From the NCBI GenBank assembly GCA_964496575.1, contig CAZCAC010000086.1, forward strand, positions 1 through 35,781: a stretch of DNA of 35,781 nucleotides, written 5' to 3'. Below, piece by piece: positions 1 through 7,902 of the stretch. Made by a program: the position numbers and the translations under genes. How positions within the stretch are numbered: the first letter of the stretch is position 1; each line of letters begins with the position of its first letter. The DNA comes from CAZCAC01 sp964496575. GTDB lineage: Bacteria > Planctomycetota > UBA1135 > GCA-002686595. Under the pieces are notes generated by a model. The model saw nothing but the letters and a program-made list of their open reading frames with translations. It was not told where the DNA came from and searched no databases.

Positions 1-982
1 CCCCGAGCAGACCCCGCACCCTCTCCAGCACCTCGTCGACCGTGATCCGGGTCATGCAGGGATGCGTGTCGATCGGGCACTCCCGCTTCCGGCACGGCGA
101 GCACTCCACCCCCTTGAAGATCACCGAGTCACGCCGCCCGAAGGGCCCCGTCCGGGCGGGATTCGCGGCGCCGAAGAGGGCGACCAGCGGGGTGCCCACC
201 GCCACCGCGATGTGCATCGGGCCGGTGTCGCAGCCGACGAAGCAATCGCTCGTGGCGATCAGTCCGGCGGTCTCCTTCAACGAGAACGCACCGACGCCGT
301 CGAAGAGCCCAGGCGGACCCGCGGCGAGCACCGACTCGGCGAGCGTGCGATCCTGCGGGCCGCCGAGGAGGGCGATGCGCCGTGGAGGGATCTCCTCGGC
401 GAGCCGGGTGGCGAGCTGGGCCCAGTTCTCGGAGGCCCAGAGGTTGGCGGGCTTGCTCGCCCCGAGGTTCAGGCAGACCCGCGGCGCCTCGCCGGTCCAC
501 GGCGCGATCGGCAGGCGCCACTGCGGCTCGGAGCGGGGCACCCCGAGGTGGTCGGCGAACTCGAGGTACTGGGCCACCGTCACGCCCGGTCGCTTCCGCT
601 CGCGGAGCCTCTCGTTGGTGAATAGAAAGCTCTTCTCCTTGCAGCGCGCCCGGTCGAAACCCAGCCGCCGCGACGCCCCGGAGAGGCGAGTGATCATCCC
701 GCTCTTGAGGATCCGCTGCAGGTCGATCGTGAGGTCGAAGCGCCGGGAGCGGAGCTCGCGCACGAAGCGGAGCCAGCTCCCCGGCCGGGAGACGTCGAGC
801 ACGAGGAACTCGTCGATCGCGTCATGCCCCTCGACCAGCCGGTGGGCGAGGGGGGCGATCACCCACGAGATCCTGGCGTCCGGAAACCCCTCCCGCAGCC
901 GGCAGACGAGCGGCAGGGAGTTGACCACGTCGCCGATCGCTCCCAGCTTGACGAGGCAGATTCTCTCCGGGGTGGCGGGCAT
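1..982 (-). CDS. Glycosyltransferase family 9 (heptosyltransferase-like), 3' end cut by window edge
   Basis: About 327 codons are visible from ATG at 982; the C-terminus lies beyond base 1. The N-terminus (MPATPERICLVKLGAIGDVV) is the classic start of GT9 enzymes such as WaaC/WaaF/RfaQ: a first beta strand followed by the G-A-I-G-D-V loop. The C-terminal half has the donor-binding region GCDTGPMHIAVAVGTPLVALFG and a cysteine-rich stretch (ECSPCRKRECPIDTHPCM), also usual in the family. Family members transfer ADP-heptose or a related sugar to lipopolysaccharide core at the cytoplasmic face of the inner membrane; the exact donor and acceptor cannot be read here. It is divergent from miaB, 78 bases away. 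No Shine-Dalgarno precedes the start, but TATCCT on the minus strand (997-992) ends 9 bases before the ATG. Family assignment is secure; specificity is not. Confidence 0.9.
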   Translation of the reverse strand, partial: MPATPERICLVKLGAIGDVVNSLPLVCRLREGFPDARISWVIAPLAHRLVEGHDAIDEFLVLDVSRPGSWLRFVRELRSRRFDLTIDLQRILKSGMITRLSGASRRLGFDRARCKEKSFLFTNERLRERKRPGVTVAQYLEFADHLGVPRSEPQWRLPIAPWTGEAPRVCLNLGASKPANLWASENWAQLATRLAEEIPPRRIALLGGPQDRTLAESVLAAGPPGLFDGVGAFSLKETAGLIATSDCFVGCDTGPMHIAVAVGTPLVALFGAANPARTGPFGRRDSVIFKGVECSPCRKRECPIDTHPCMTRITVDEVLERVRGLLG

Positions 983-991
983 CCGGAGGGC

Positions 992-997
992 AGGATA
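992..997 (-). promoter_or_regulatory. Candidate -10 box (TATCCT) of the GT9 gene
   Basis: TATCCT read on the minus strand ends 9 bases before the ATG at 982, and there is no Shine-Dalgarno between. Initiation 6-7 bases downstream of the box would give an almost leaderless mRNA. No convincing -35 is seen. Supported mainly by the same arrangement at miaB, ribD, the HExxH lipoprotein and murA. Confidence 0.35.
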
Positions 998-1022
998 GGC
1001 AATGGCCCCGGGCGGAGCCAGG

Positions 1023-1051
1023 TTTCCGGCGCTCGTCGCTTCTCCTAGAAT
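1023..1051 (+). promoter_or_regulatory. Candidate miaB promoter, TTTCCG-N17-TAGAAT
   Basis: TTTCCG (1023-1028) and TAGAAT (1046-1051) are separated by 17 bases, and the -10 ends 9 bases before the miaB ATG at 1061. The intervening bases contain no Shine-Dalgarno, so the transcript would be leaderless or nearly so. Confidence 0.45.
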
Positions 1052-1060
1052 GCCGCGCCG

Positions 1061-2497
1061 ATGACCACCACTCGCTTTCGATCAGAGGGGCAGGAAGAGG
1101 CTCCCCCCGGCGCGCCCCGGGTGCACCTGGTGACCTTCGGTTGCCAGATGAACAAGTACGACTCCGGTCTCGCCGAGGGTCGCTTCCGCCGGGAAGGGTA
1201 CGTCACCACGCCGTCGATGGAGGACGCCGACGTGATCCTCTTCAACACCTGCTCCGTGCGCGAGCACGCCGAGGAGCGCACCTACTCCTGGCTGGGGGAG
1301 ATCAAGCGCGCCAAGGAGAAGCGCCCGGATCTCGTCATCGGGGTGATGGGTTGCATGGCGCAGCGCGTCGAGGAGGAGATCTTCCGGCGCGCCGGGCACG
1401 TCGACCTGGTGGTCGGCACGCGAGAGTTCCAGCGCCTGCCGGAGCTGGTCGCCGAGGTTCGAGCGCGCCGCGCCGATCCCGATCTCCTCGGCCTCGCCGC
1501 GCGCCGGGTGCTGGCCACCGACGCGGAAGCGCTGGTCTCGATCGACCGCTCGGACGAGGAGTACTCCGGCGGCCGACACGCCTGGCTGGCGATCATGCGC
1601 GGCTGCGACCTCTCCTGCACCTACTGCATCGTGCCGACGACTCGCGGCCGGGTGCGCAGTCGCCCGATCGAGGAGCTCGTGGCCGAGGCGCGCTGGATGG
1701 TCGAGCGTGGCGCGCGCGCGATCACGCTGCTCGGCCAGACGGTGAACAGCTACGGCGAGGACTTCGATCCCGCGACGCCCGGCGAGACGGGGTTTCGCGG
1801 CCGGCGGGGGCGTCCCTGCCTCGCGGATCTGCTCCGTGAGCTGCAGGAGCTGGACGGGCTGGTCCGCATCCGCCTGGTCACCCTGCACCCCGCCTACCTC
1901 ACCCCGGCGCTCGCCGAGGCGCTGCGCGACTGCGACAAGGTCGATCGCTTCCTGCCCCTGCCCGCACAGTCCGGTTCGGACCGCGTGCTGAAGGCGATGA
2001 AGCGCGGCTACACGGTCGACCTCTACCGCCGGCGGATCGAGATGCTGCGCGAGCTCGTCCCCGACGTCGAGCTGGGCAGCGACTGGATCGTCGGCTTCCC
2101 CGGCGAATCCTCCGAGGAGTTCGCGGCGAGCGAGGCGTTCCTCGAGGAGCTGGAGTTCGTGGTCAACTACGTCTTCAAGTACGACCCGCGGCCGACCACT
2201 CACGCCGCGGAGCGCCTCGAGGACGACATCCCGACCGAGGTCAAGAAGGAGCGCAACCGCCGGCTGCTCGAGCTGTCCGCCCGCGTGGGCCTGCGCCGGA
2301 TGTCCGCGTTCGTGGGGCGCGAGGTGGAGGTCTTCGTCGAGGACCCATCACCGCGGCAGCCGGGCCAGCTCACCGGGCGAAGCACCCACGGGCTGCCCGT
2401 CTCCTTCGCGGGTGGGGAAGAGCTCCTCGGGACGATGGTGCGGGTGCGAGTGAGCGAGGCGACGGCGTTCGGGATGAGCGGGGTGGTCCGCGCTTGA
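1061..2497 (+). CDS. miaB: tRNA-2-methylthio-N6-dimethylallyladenosine synthase MiaB
   Basis: 478 residues. MiaB is a radical-SAM methylthiotransferase that adds a methylthio group to i6A37 of tRNAs reading UNN codons. The N-terminal UPF0004 domain has the three auxiliary-cluster cysteines C28 (FGCQMNKYDS), C64 (NTCSVREHAE) and C98 (MGCMAQR). The radical-SAM cluster is CxxxCxxC at C182, C186 and C189 (RGCDLSCTYCIVPTTRG). The C-terminal 60 or so residues fit a TRAM RNA-binding domain (VGREVEVFVED...TGRSTHGLPVSF). The Q-M-N-K-Y-D-S and N-T-C-S-V-R-E signatures favour MiaB over the related RimO and MtaB. The ATG at 1061 follows a TAGAAT box. Monocistronic: it is divergent from the GT9 gene and about 290 bases from ribD. 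Confidence 0.96.
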   Translation: MTTTRFRSEGQEEAPPGAPRVHLVTFGCQMNKYDSGLAEGRFRREGYVTTPSMEDADVILFNTCSVREHAEERTYSWLGEIKRAKEKRPDLVIGVMGCMAQRVEEEIFRRAGHVDLVVGTREFQRLPELVAEVRARRADPDLLGLAARRVLATDAEALVSIDRSDEEYSGGRHAWLAIMRGCDLSCTYCIVPTTRGRVRSRPIEELVAEARWMVERGARAITLLGQTVNSYGEDFDPATPGETGFRGRRGRPCLADLLRELQELDGLVRIRLVTLHPAYLTPALAEALRDCDKVDRFLPLPAQSGSDRVLKAMKRGYTVDLYRRRIEMLRELVPDVELGSDWIVGFPGESSEEFAASEAFLEELEFVVNYVFKYDPRPTTHAAERLEDDIPTEVKKERNRRLLELSARVGLRRMSAFVGREVEVFVEDPSPRQPGQLTGRSTHGLPVSFAGGEELLGTMVRVRVSEATAFGMSGVVRA

Positions 2498-2784
2498 CTC
2501 GCAGGGCCTGACCCGCGAGCGGGTCCGCGACGAGGTCGCGATCGTCCGGGGATTCCAGTCCTGCCCCGGCGCCCCTTCTGCCGATGAAGGGAAGCGTCCG
2601 CCGATGAAGGGAACGAGGGCGGCCCGCGACCAGTTCGACCCGGTTCCCGGGCAACTACGCCCGACGAAATGCGTAGAACAGTACCTCTCCCGGCCACCCC
2701 GGTGGGCTACGAGTGAGATCTCGCCTCACGGGGCGCGACTTTCACCCGTGACTCCCGGCGGGGATCGACTACGCTTCCGGCGCC
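2498..2784. other. Intergenic region miaB-ribD
   Basis: 287 bases without a convincing gene. A short direct repeat, CCGATGAAGGGAA, occurs at about 2580 and again about 21 bases later. I looked for an FMN riboswitch before ribD and did not find its conserved elements. The only promoter-like signal is the TACGCT box just before ribD. Confidence 0.6.
2770..2775 (+). promoter_or_regulatory. Candidate -10 box (TACGCT) of ribD
   Basis: TACGCT ends 9 bases before the ribD ATG, with a weak -35-like GTGACT 16 bases upstream (2748-2753). No Shine-Dalgarno lies between box and start codon, again suggesting a nearly leaderless mRNA. Confidence 0.4.
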
Positions 2785-3942
2785 ATGACTCGCGGACTCA
2801 CAGCCAGCCTCGACGAGAGCCTCCTGACCGGACTCCTGACGGAGCTCGGCCGGGACGCGGCCGCCTTTCGCTTCGAGGTGGCCCCGAACCCGTGCGTCGG
2901 CGCGGCGATTCTCTCCGACGGCGCGGTCGTCGCCCGGGGCTTTCACCGCGTGTGGGGCGGTCCGCACGCCGAGATCGAGGCGATCGCCGCGGCCGAGGCG
3001 AGCGGAGTGCCGCGCGAGAAGTGGGACGTCATCGCGGTCACCCTCGAGCCGTGCTCGAGCACGGGGAAGACGCCGCCCTGCGTCGATGCGATCCTCGCCG
3101 CGGGGATCGGCTGCGTGGTCGTCGGAGCGCTCGACCCCGACGCGCGTCACCGCGGCCGGGGACTCGAGAAGCTGCGCGACGCCGGAGTCGAGGTGTACCT
3201 CCTGGACGGGCACTCGCCCCTCGAGGAAGTCGCGCCGCACTTCCTCCACTGGAATCGCCTCGAGCGCTTGCGGCGACCGCGACCGTGGACGATCGCCAAG
3301 TGGGCCCAGACGCGCACCGGTCAGCTGCTCCCACCCGAGGAGATCGGCGAGGGGCGGTGGATCTCCTGCGATCTCTCTCGCGAGGAAGTGGCCACCCTGC
3401 GCGGCCGGGTCGACGCGGTGGTGACCGGGGTCGGCACCGTGCTCGCCGACGACCCGCGCCTCACCGTGCGCCCGCCCGGCGATCCGACCGACCCGCCGCT
3501 GCGGGTGATACTGGACAGCTACCTGCGCACGCCGGCCGACGCGAAGCTGTTCGCCGCGCCGGCGGAGGGCGAGGGGGCCGGAGAGGTTCACCTCCTGACC
3601 ATCGCCGGGGCCGACGCGTCGCGCTGGCGCGCGCTCGAGGCCGCGGGCGCGAAGGTCCACGGCCTGCGCGGCGAGGCCGGTGATCATGTCTCGCTGCCCG
3701 GGGTGCTGGAGTGGCTCTGGGATAGCGGCGTGCGGCGGGTGCTGCTGGAGACCGGACCCACCCTGCTCCTCGACGCGCTCGAGCGGAGCTTCGTCGATCA
3801 GGTCCGCATCTACACCGGCGAGGTCAACGGCGGTCGCGGAGTCTCGATGGGCGGCTGGCTGGCGACGGCGAAGATGCACCAGCGACTCGATCGGGAGCTC
3901 GGCTCCGACGCGGTGCTGGAGGGATTCCTCACCGACGAGTGA
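2785..3942 (+). CDS. ribD: Bifunctional riboflavin biosynthesis protein RibD (deaminase/reductase)
   Basis: 385 residues, usual for bifunctional RibD. The N-terminal cytidine-deaminase-like domain (about 10-150) has the zinc motif H61-A-E63 and P-C90 ... P-P-C99 (EPCSSTGKTPPC), for deamination of the pyrimidine intermediate made from GTP. The C-terminal domain (about 165-385) is the HTP/RibD reductase fold, with GRVDAVVTGVGTVLADDPRLTVR as its signature, which reduces the ribosyl group with NADPH. Most RibD proteins have HH or HYG after EPC; here it is SST, a mild variation beside intact zinc ligands. No other rib genes are nearby. The gene converges on the thioredoxin-like gene, 27 bases away. 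Confidence 0.95.
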   Translation: MTRGLTASLDESLLTGLLTELGRDAAAFRFEVAPNPCVGAAILSDGAVVARGFHRVWGGPHAEIEAIAAAEASGVPREKWDVIAVTLEPCSSTGKTPPCVDAILAAGIGCVVVGALDPDARHRGRGLEKLRDAGVEVYLLDGHSPLEEVAPHFLHWNRLERLRRPRPWTIAKWAQTRTGQLLPPEEIGEGRWISCDLSREEVATLRGRVDAVVTGVGTVLADDPRLTVRPPGDPTDPPLRVILDSYLRTPADAKLFAAPAEGEGAGEVHLLTIAGADASRWRALEAAGAKVHGLRGEAGDHVSLPGVLEWLWDSGVRRVLLETGPTLLLDALERSFVDQVRIYTGEVNGGRGVSMGGWLATAKMHQRLDRELGSDAVLEGFLTDE

Positions 3943-3969
3943 GGGGCGGTCCGGCCCTGGCGGAGCCGA

Positions 3970-5118
3970 TCACTTCAGGTCGGGGAACTCCTCGCGCACG
4001 CGCTGGGCGACCTTCGTGGCCGCGTACTTCTTGCGCAGCAGCTTCTTGAGCAGCTTCTCCGCCTCGCGCTTCTTCCCCTTCTTCAACAGCTCGTCCGCCT
4101 CCGTCCAGAGCTTCTCCGCCTCGTTCTCCAGCTTCCAGGCGGCGATCTCCTCCTTGATCGCCTTGTCCTTCTCGGCGCGCTTCATCGCCTTGCGCACCTC
4201 GTCCTCCACGGGCGAACCGGCGCACTCCTTCGCCAGCTTCTCGAGCTCCGCGTACGCCGCCGCCGCCTGGCCCGGAACGAGCTTGACGAGCACCTCTTCG
4301 AGCTCCTTCTGCATCTCCTTCTCGAGCCGGGGCAGGGCGGCCTTCGCCTCGTCGGCGAAGAGACCGACTGCGACGATCGCGAGCATCTCGTGCCACGCGC
4401 GCCACGCGTCCCCCCACAGCTTGCCGTCGGTCGCGCGTGTCGCGTTCACCTTCAGCGTCCTCACGCGCAGGAGCTCATCGCGCGACAGGCCGGGCCCGGC
4501 CTTCTTCTGGGCGCGCTTCAGCTCGGCGATCACCTGGCTCACCGGCGGGGGGTCGGCGACGTTGAAGCGCCAGGAGAGCTTGCCGTCGGGCAGGAGGAGA
4601 ACCGTCTGCGGACAGAGCATCTCCCCGCTCTCCTCGTGGTACTCGGCGTAGACGTCGGGCCACGCCTCGCGGTGCTGGGCGCACTCGTCGAACCACGGGT
4701 AGACCGAGCAGACGGTGCGGCTCTTCCGCTCGCCGTCCACCTTCTCGGTGATCTTGCGCCGCCCGTGATCCCCGTTGTTGGTGACGATCACCACGGCCTT
4801 CTGCGAGAGGCCGATCAGCTCCTGGTTCGGGACGATGTCATCTCGATAGTCATCGTTCTGCGGCTCCCCCTCGAGGATGATGTGGATGAGGAGCGGGACG
4901 TTCTGTTCCCGGCTCGCCTTCTTGGCCTCCTCCAGGCTGCCGATGAAGGGCTCGAGCTTCGCCTTGGCGGATCTCTTCCTCTTCTGCGCCTCGCGCGGCG
5001 CGGTCGCGGAGACCGCTTCGCCGGGGGCGGGGGCGAACACCACGGGTGGGGCGAGCCACTGCACCCCCACGCAGAGGGCCGCGGCGACGATCGGCAGACC
5101 TCGATTGAAGCAGAGCAT
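3970..5118 (-). CDS. Secreted thioredoxin-fold-like protein without CxxC, helical C-terminus
   Basis: 382 residues. The N-terminus (MLCFNRGLPIVAAALCVGVQ) is a signal peptide or membrane anchor. Residues about 60-200 resemble planctomycete-type thioredoxin-like domains: a strand after SLEEAKKASREQNVPLLIHI, a second strand KAVVIVTNNGD, and the cis-proline-like P170-Q-T followed by LLLPDGK. The site where a redox CxxC would sit (ILEGEPQNDDY) has no cysteine, so ordinary disulfide exchange by that motif is not expected. Cysteines at 137, 146 and 169 remain. From about 210 on the protein is a Lys/Glu/Ala-rich helical region, probably TPR-like or coiled coil. It is divergent from the HExxH lipoprotein gene with 81 bases between. 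The fold is an inference from pattern; function unknown. Confidence 0.75.
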   Translation of the reverse strand: MLCFNRGLPIVAAALCVGVQWLAPPVVFAPAPGEAVSATAPREAQKRKRSAKAKLEPFIGSLEEAKKASREQNVPLLIHIILEGEPQNDDYRDDIVPNQELIGLSQKAVVIVTNNGDHGRRKITEKVDGERKSRTVCSVYPWFDECAQHREAWPDVYAEYHEESGEMLCPQTVLLLPDGKLSWRFNVADPPPVSQVIAELKRAQKKAGPGLSRDELLRVRTLKVNATRATDGKLWGDAWRAWHEMLAIVAVGLFADEAKAALPRLEKEMQKELEEVLVKLVPGQAAAAYAELEKLAKECAGSPVEDEVRKAMKRAEKDKAIKEEIAAWKLENEAEKLWTEADELLKKGKKREAEKLLKKLLRKKYAATKVAQRVREEFPDLK

Positions 5119-5185
5119 GACCAGAGCAGTCTGACCCGACCCGCGCGGTCTCGCAAGGGTCCTGGTGAGGGCGAGGCCCTTGGGC

Positions 5186-5191
5186 TACAAC
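5186..5191 (+). promoter_or_regulatory. Candidate -10 box (TACAAC) of the HExxH lipoprotein gene
   Basis: TACAAC(T) ends 8 bases before the ATG at 5200 and no Shine-Dalgarno lies between. The -35 region is not convincing. Included because spacing and sequence match the boxes before miaB, ribD and murA. Confidence 0.3.
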
Positions 5192-5199
5192 TGGGCGGC

Positions 5200-7887
5200 A
5201 TGCCCCGGTCGACCTCCACCGCCCGCTTCTCGCTCGCGCTGCTCCTCGCGCTCCTCGGCTCCCTGCTTCCCGCCTGCCTGGGGCCGGCGGGAACGGAGGT
5301 CGACCCGGCCGCTGAGGACGCCTCCCGGGCGCTCGCCCGGGCCCGCGGGGCGTGGCGCCGGGGAGTCGCTCCCGACGACCCCGAGCTCCTCGCCGCCCTT
5401 GCCGAGGCGCGCGAGGCCGATCCCGACTGGGTCGCCCCGCGGCGCTTCGAGGACGATCTCGCGCTCGCCGGGTACCGGGAGGTGGAGGCGCTGGAGCGCC
5501 GCCGGGACGAGGTGGCGGCCGCGCCGAAGGACGCGCGGGCGATCTACCTCCGCGCCCGCCTCGAGGGGGGTATCGACGGCCGCGATTTCGCGCGGGCCAC
5601 GGGCCTCGCTCCGACGTTCGCCTGGGGCTGGCACGGCCTCGCCTGGACGCTCGACCGACGCGGGGACGCGGTGGCCGCCCTTCGCGCGGAGCGACGCGCC
5701 GTGGAGCTGGCTCGCGATCCGTGGGAGCGGGCCTTCTTCACCCTGGCGCAGGCGCGGATCCTCGAGGGTGCGCGGCGGATCGACGAGGTCGTCGAGCTCC
5801 TGCAGGGCGCGCTGGAGACGATCCCCCTGGAGGGCGACGACCGGTACTGGTTCGCGACGGAGGTGGCGCTCTTCGAGCTGCGCCTGTGGGATCCGCGCGA
5901 GCGCGAGGTCGGCTACGCCCGCGGGCTGGAGCTGATCCGCAGCGACGGGATCGGCGAGCGAGATCTCGTCCGCCTGGTCGCCGCGATGCGCACGGAACCG
6001 GCGCTCGCCGATCCGGGAGGTCTGGAGCTGGAGCTGGCGCTCTCCGGGCTCCCCGGTGAGCTCCCCGCGCGACTGCTCGCCGAGGGCTGGCTCCGCCAGG
6101 GCAACAGCGCGCTCGGACGGCTCCTCTTGAGGGAGGAGCTCGACGGTTCGGAGGCGAGCTCGCTCGCCGCAGCGCTCACCGGTTCGGAGGCGAGCTCGCT
6201 CGCCGCAGCGCTCACCAGGTCGGAGGCGAGCACGCTCGCCGAAGCGCTCACCCGTCGGAGCGCGTTCCGCCAGGGACTCCACATCGCGGCGGTGCGCCGG
6301 TGGCTCGACGACCTCCCCGCACAGGTCCTCGAGGAGGACGGCCTCCCGGCGGATGCCGCGCTCCGGCGCCTGGTGTACGCGGCGCGGGACCTGGAAGGGC
6401 CGGGCCGCGGTTCGCTCGACTCGCTCCGGAGCTTCGGTGAGGCGTTGATCGACGCCGGCTGGTTCTACGAGGCTCAGCAGGTCGCCGAGTCACTCGCGCC
6501 GCTCGACCTCCCGGCCGCGCGCTCCCTCCGCGAACGCGCGGTCGCGGGGCGGGTGCTCTTCGCGGGGGTCCGCGCCGTGCTCGGCGACGTGGAGGAAGGG
6601 CGCGAGGAGCTCGCCGTCGCCGTCACCTTCCCGTCCGCCGGGGACGAGCCGCTCGAGGACGTAGGGGAGGAGACCGCGGCGACGAGCGCCGACGCGCGGC
6701 CCGGGGATCTCGACGAGCTGCTCCGGCGCTGGGCTCCACTCTTCGCCCGCTGTGCGTCACGCCAGGGCCGCGGCGACGAGGCGGGTGGCGAGACCGTGGA
6801 GATCGAGGCCTGGACCGAGGTGCTGCTCGCCTCGCCGCGCCTCGAGTACGGCTTTCTCGCGACCGTCCTCCATCCCGGCCCGCACTTCTCGGAGGCCGAC
6901 GAGCGCGCCGGGCTGGGCATCCGAGGCGAGGCGGTGCCGGGGTTTGCGGCGGAGATGGCGCGCTACGGTCGCTTCGCCATCTTCGGGCAGATCATGGGCG
7001 GCGGAGCTCCCGACGGCACGATCCTGCGGCGCCTCCTCGTCGAGGAGCGGAGCGGCGAGCACCTCGGCGTCGAGTGGCGGGGGACCGTCGCCTGGTGCGA
7101 GGGTGCCGACCTCTACTCCCGCCCCTCGCGACGGGGCGCGCGCATCTCCGGAGCGGCGCTGCACGAGGGGTACTGGCTCGACGTCGCCTCGGTGCGCCTC
7201 GACCACGAGCGCTGGGAGGCCCTGGCGGAGAGGTTCGAGGGGCCGGGAGGCGACGCGCGACTCGCGCGGGCGCTCGCCCCGCGCGGTCTGCGCCTGCGCA
7301 CGCCCGCCGCGTACCCCGAGCGCCGGCGCCGCGAGCGGCGGGGACTCGGGCCTGCGCTGGGCGAGGCCAAGCGCGTGCGCCTCGCCGCGATGCGCGCTCG
7401 CGCCGCGCCCGGCGAACGGCTCGGCCGGGTCTCCCTCGACGAGCTGGTCGAGGCGGTGGCCGTGCACGAAGAGGGCCACCTCTGCGACCGCGCGCGCTTC
7501 CTGCCGATCGAGCAGCACCTCGGCGAGATCCTCGCTCTCCTCGTCGACTGCGGCTTTTCCGCGACCGCCGTCCAGCGTCGCCTCGAGTACCGCGCCCAGC
7601 TGAACGCCCTCTGCGAGCTGTCCGACCCGCGCCTTTCCCTCGCCGAGGTCCTCGACGCCGTCGACCGCGCGGATCCGGATTCCCTCGGCGGGCTTCCGCA
7701 CGGGGAGGCGTACACGGAGCTCGTGATCGACCTGCTCGCGCTGCTCGACCACGAGGTGGAGCGTCACCCCGAGCGCTGGACTTCGCTCGATCCCGATCGA
7801 ACCCTCCTGCACCAGCTGCACCTCCTGGAGCCGAGCGAGATCACCGAGCTGGCTCGGGAGCTCGCGGTGCGCGAGGGTCTCCTGTAG
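5200..7887 (+). CDS. Large lipoprotein with TPR-like repeats and C-terminal HExxH motif
   Basis: 895 residues from ATG 5200. The frame stays open far upstream, but this start gives a clean lipoprotein signal (ARFSLALLLALLGSLLPAC) with lipobox L-P-A-C at C26, so the protein should be lipid-anchored outside the cytoplasm. Residues about 40-300 are Ala/Leu/Arg-rich helical repeats of TPR type (WGWHGLAWTLDRRGDAVAAL, FFTLAQARILEGARRIDE). A perfect-to-near-perfect 12-residue tandem repeat lies at about 316-351. Near the C-terminus, H756-E-E-G-H760 (AVAVHEEGHLCD) is a zincin HExxH; the helix after it contains E-Y-R-A-Q-L, a possible third metal ligand. A membrane-anchored metalloprotease or an inactive relative is a reasonable inference, but I cannot name a peptidase family. 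It ends 15 bases from the convergent cheR gene. Confidence 0.85.
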   Translation: MPRSTSTARFSLALLLALLGSLLPACLGPAGTEVDPAAEDASRALARARGAWRRGVAPDDPELLAALAEAREADPDWVAPRRFEDDLALAGYREVEALERRRDEVAAAPKDARAIYLRARLEGGIDGRDFARATGLAPTFAWGWHGLAWTLDRRGDAVAALRAERRAVELARDPWERAFFTLAQARILEGARRIDEVVELLQGALETIPLEGDDRYWFATEVALFELRLWDPREREVGYARGLELIRSDGIGERDLVRLVAAMRTEPALADPGGLELELALSGLPGELPARLLAEGWLRQGNSALGRLLLREELDGSEASSLAAALTGSEASSLAAALTRSEASTLAEALTRRSAFRQGLHIAAVRRWLDDLPAQVLEEDGLPADAALRRLVYAARDLEGPGRGSLDSLRSFGEALIDAGWFYEAQQVAESLAPLDLPAARSLRERAVAGRVLFAGVRAVLGDVEEGREELAVAVTFPSAGDEPLEDVGEETAATSADARPGDLDELLRRWAPLFARCASRQGRGDEAGGETVEIEAWTEVLLASPRLEYGFLATVLHPGPHFSEADERAGLGIRGEAVPGFAAEMARYGRFAIFGQIMGGGAPDGTILRRLLVEERSGEHLGVEWRGTVAWCEGADLYSRPSRRGARISGAALHEGYWLDVASVRLDHERWEALAERFEGPGGDARLARALAPRGLRLRTPAAYPERRRRERRGLGPALGEAKRVRLAAMRARAAPGERLGRVSLDELVEAVAVHEEGHLCDRARFLPIEQHLGEILALLVDCGFSATAVQRRLEYRAQLNALCELSDPRLSLAEVLDAVDRADPDSLGGLPHGEAYTELVIDLLALLDHEVERHPERWTSLDPDRTLLHQLHLLEPSEITELARELAVREGLL
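6145..6252 (+). repeat. Three 36-bp in-frame tandem repeats
   Basis: Units at 6145-6180, 6181-6216 and 6217-6252. The first two are identical; the third has a few substitutions. Each encodes G/R-S-E-A-S-S/T-L-A-A/E-A-L-T. The identity of units 1 and 2 points to recent duplication by slippage, so copy number may vary between strains. Confidence 0.95.
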
Positions 7888-7902
7888 CGCCTTCGAGTTC
7901 GC

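Noticed and set aside
2498..2784. FMN riboswitch upstream of ribD
   Set aside because: The conserved AGGGGCAGGGTGAAATTCCC and ACCGGCGGT elements are absent; only a loosely similar CCGGCGGGG is seen.
2707..3879. Long open frame antisense to ribD (and similar ones opposite most genes)
   Set aside because: High G+C removes stop codons on both strands; these frames are Arg/Ala/Pro-rich and share no family motif.
4390..5199. N-terminal extension of the HExxH lipoprotein by 270 residues
   Set aside because: It would run antisense to the thioredoxin-like gene, has no homology-like pattern, and would bury the lipoprotein signal peptide that starts at 5200.
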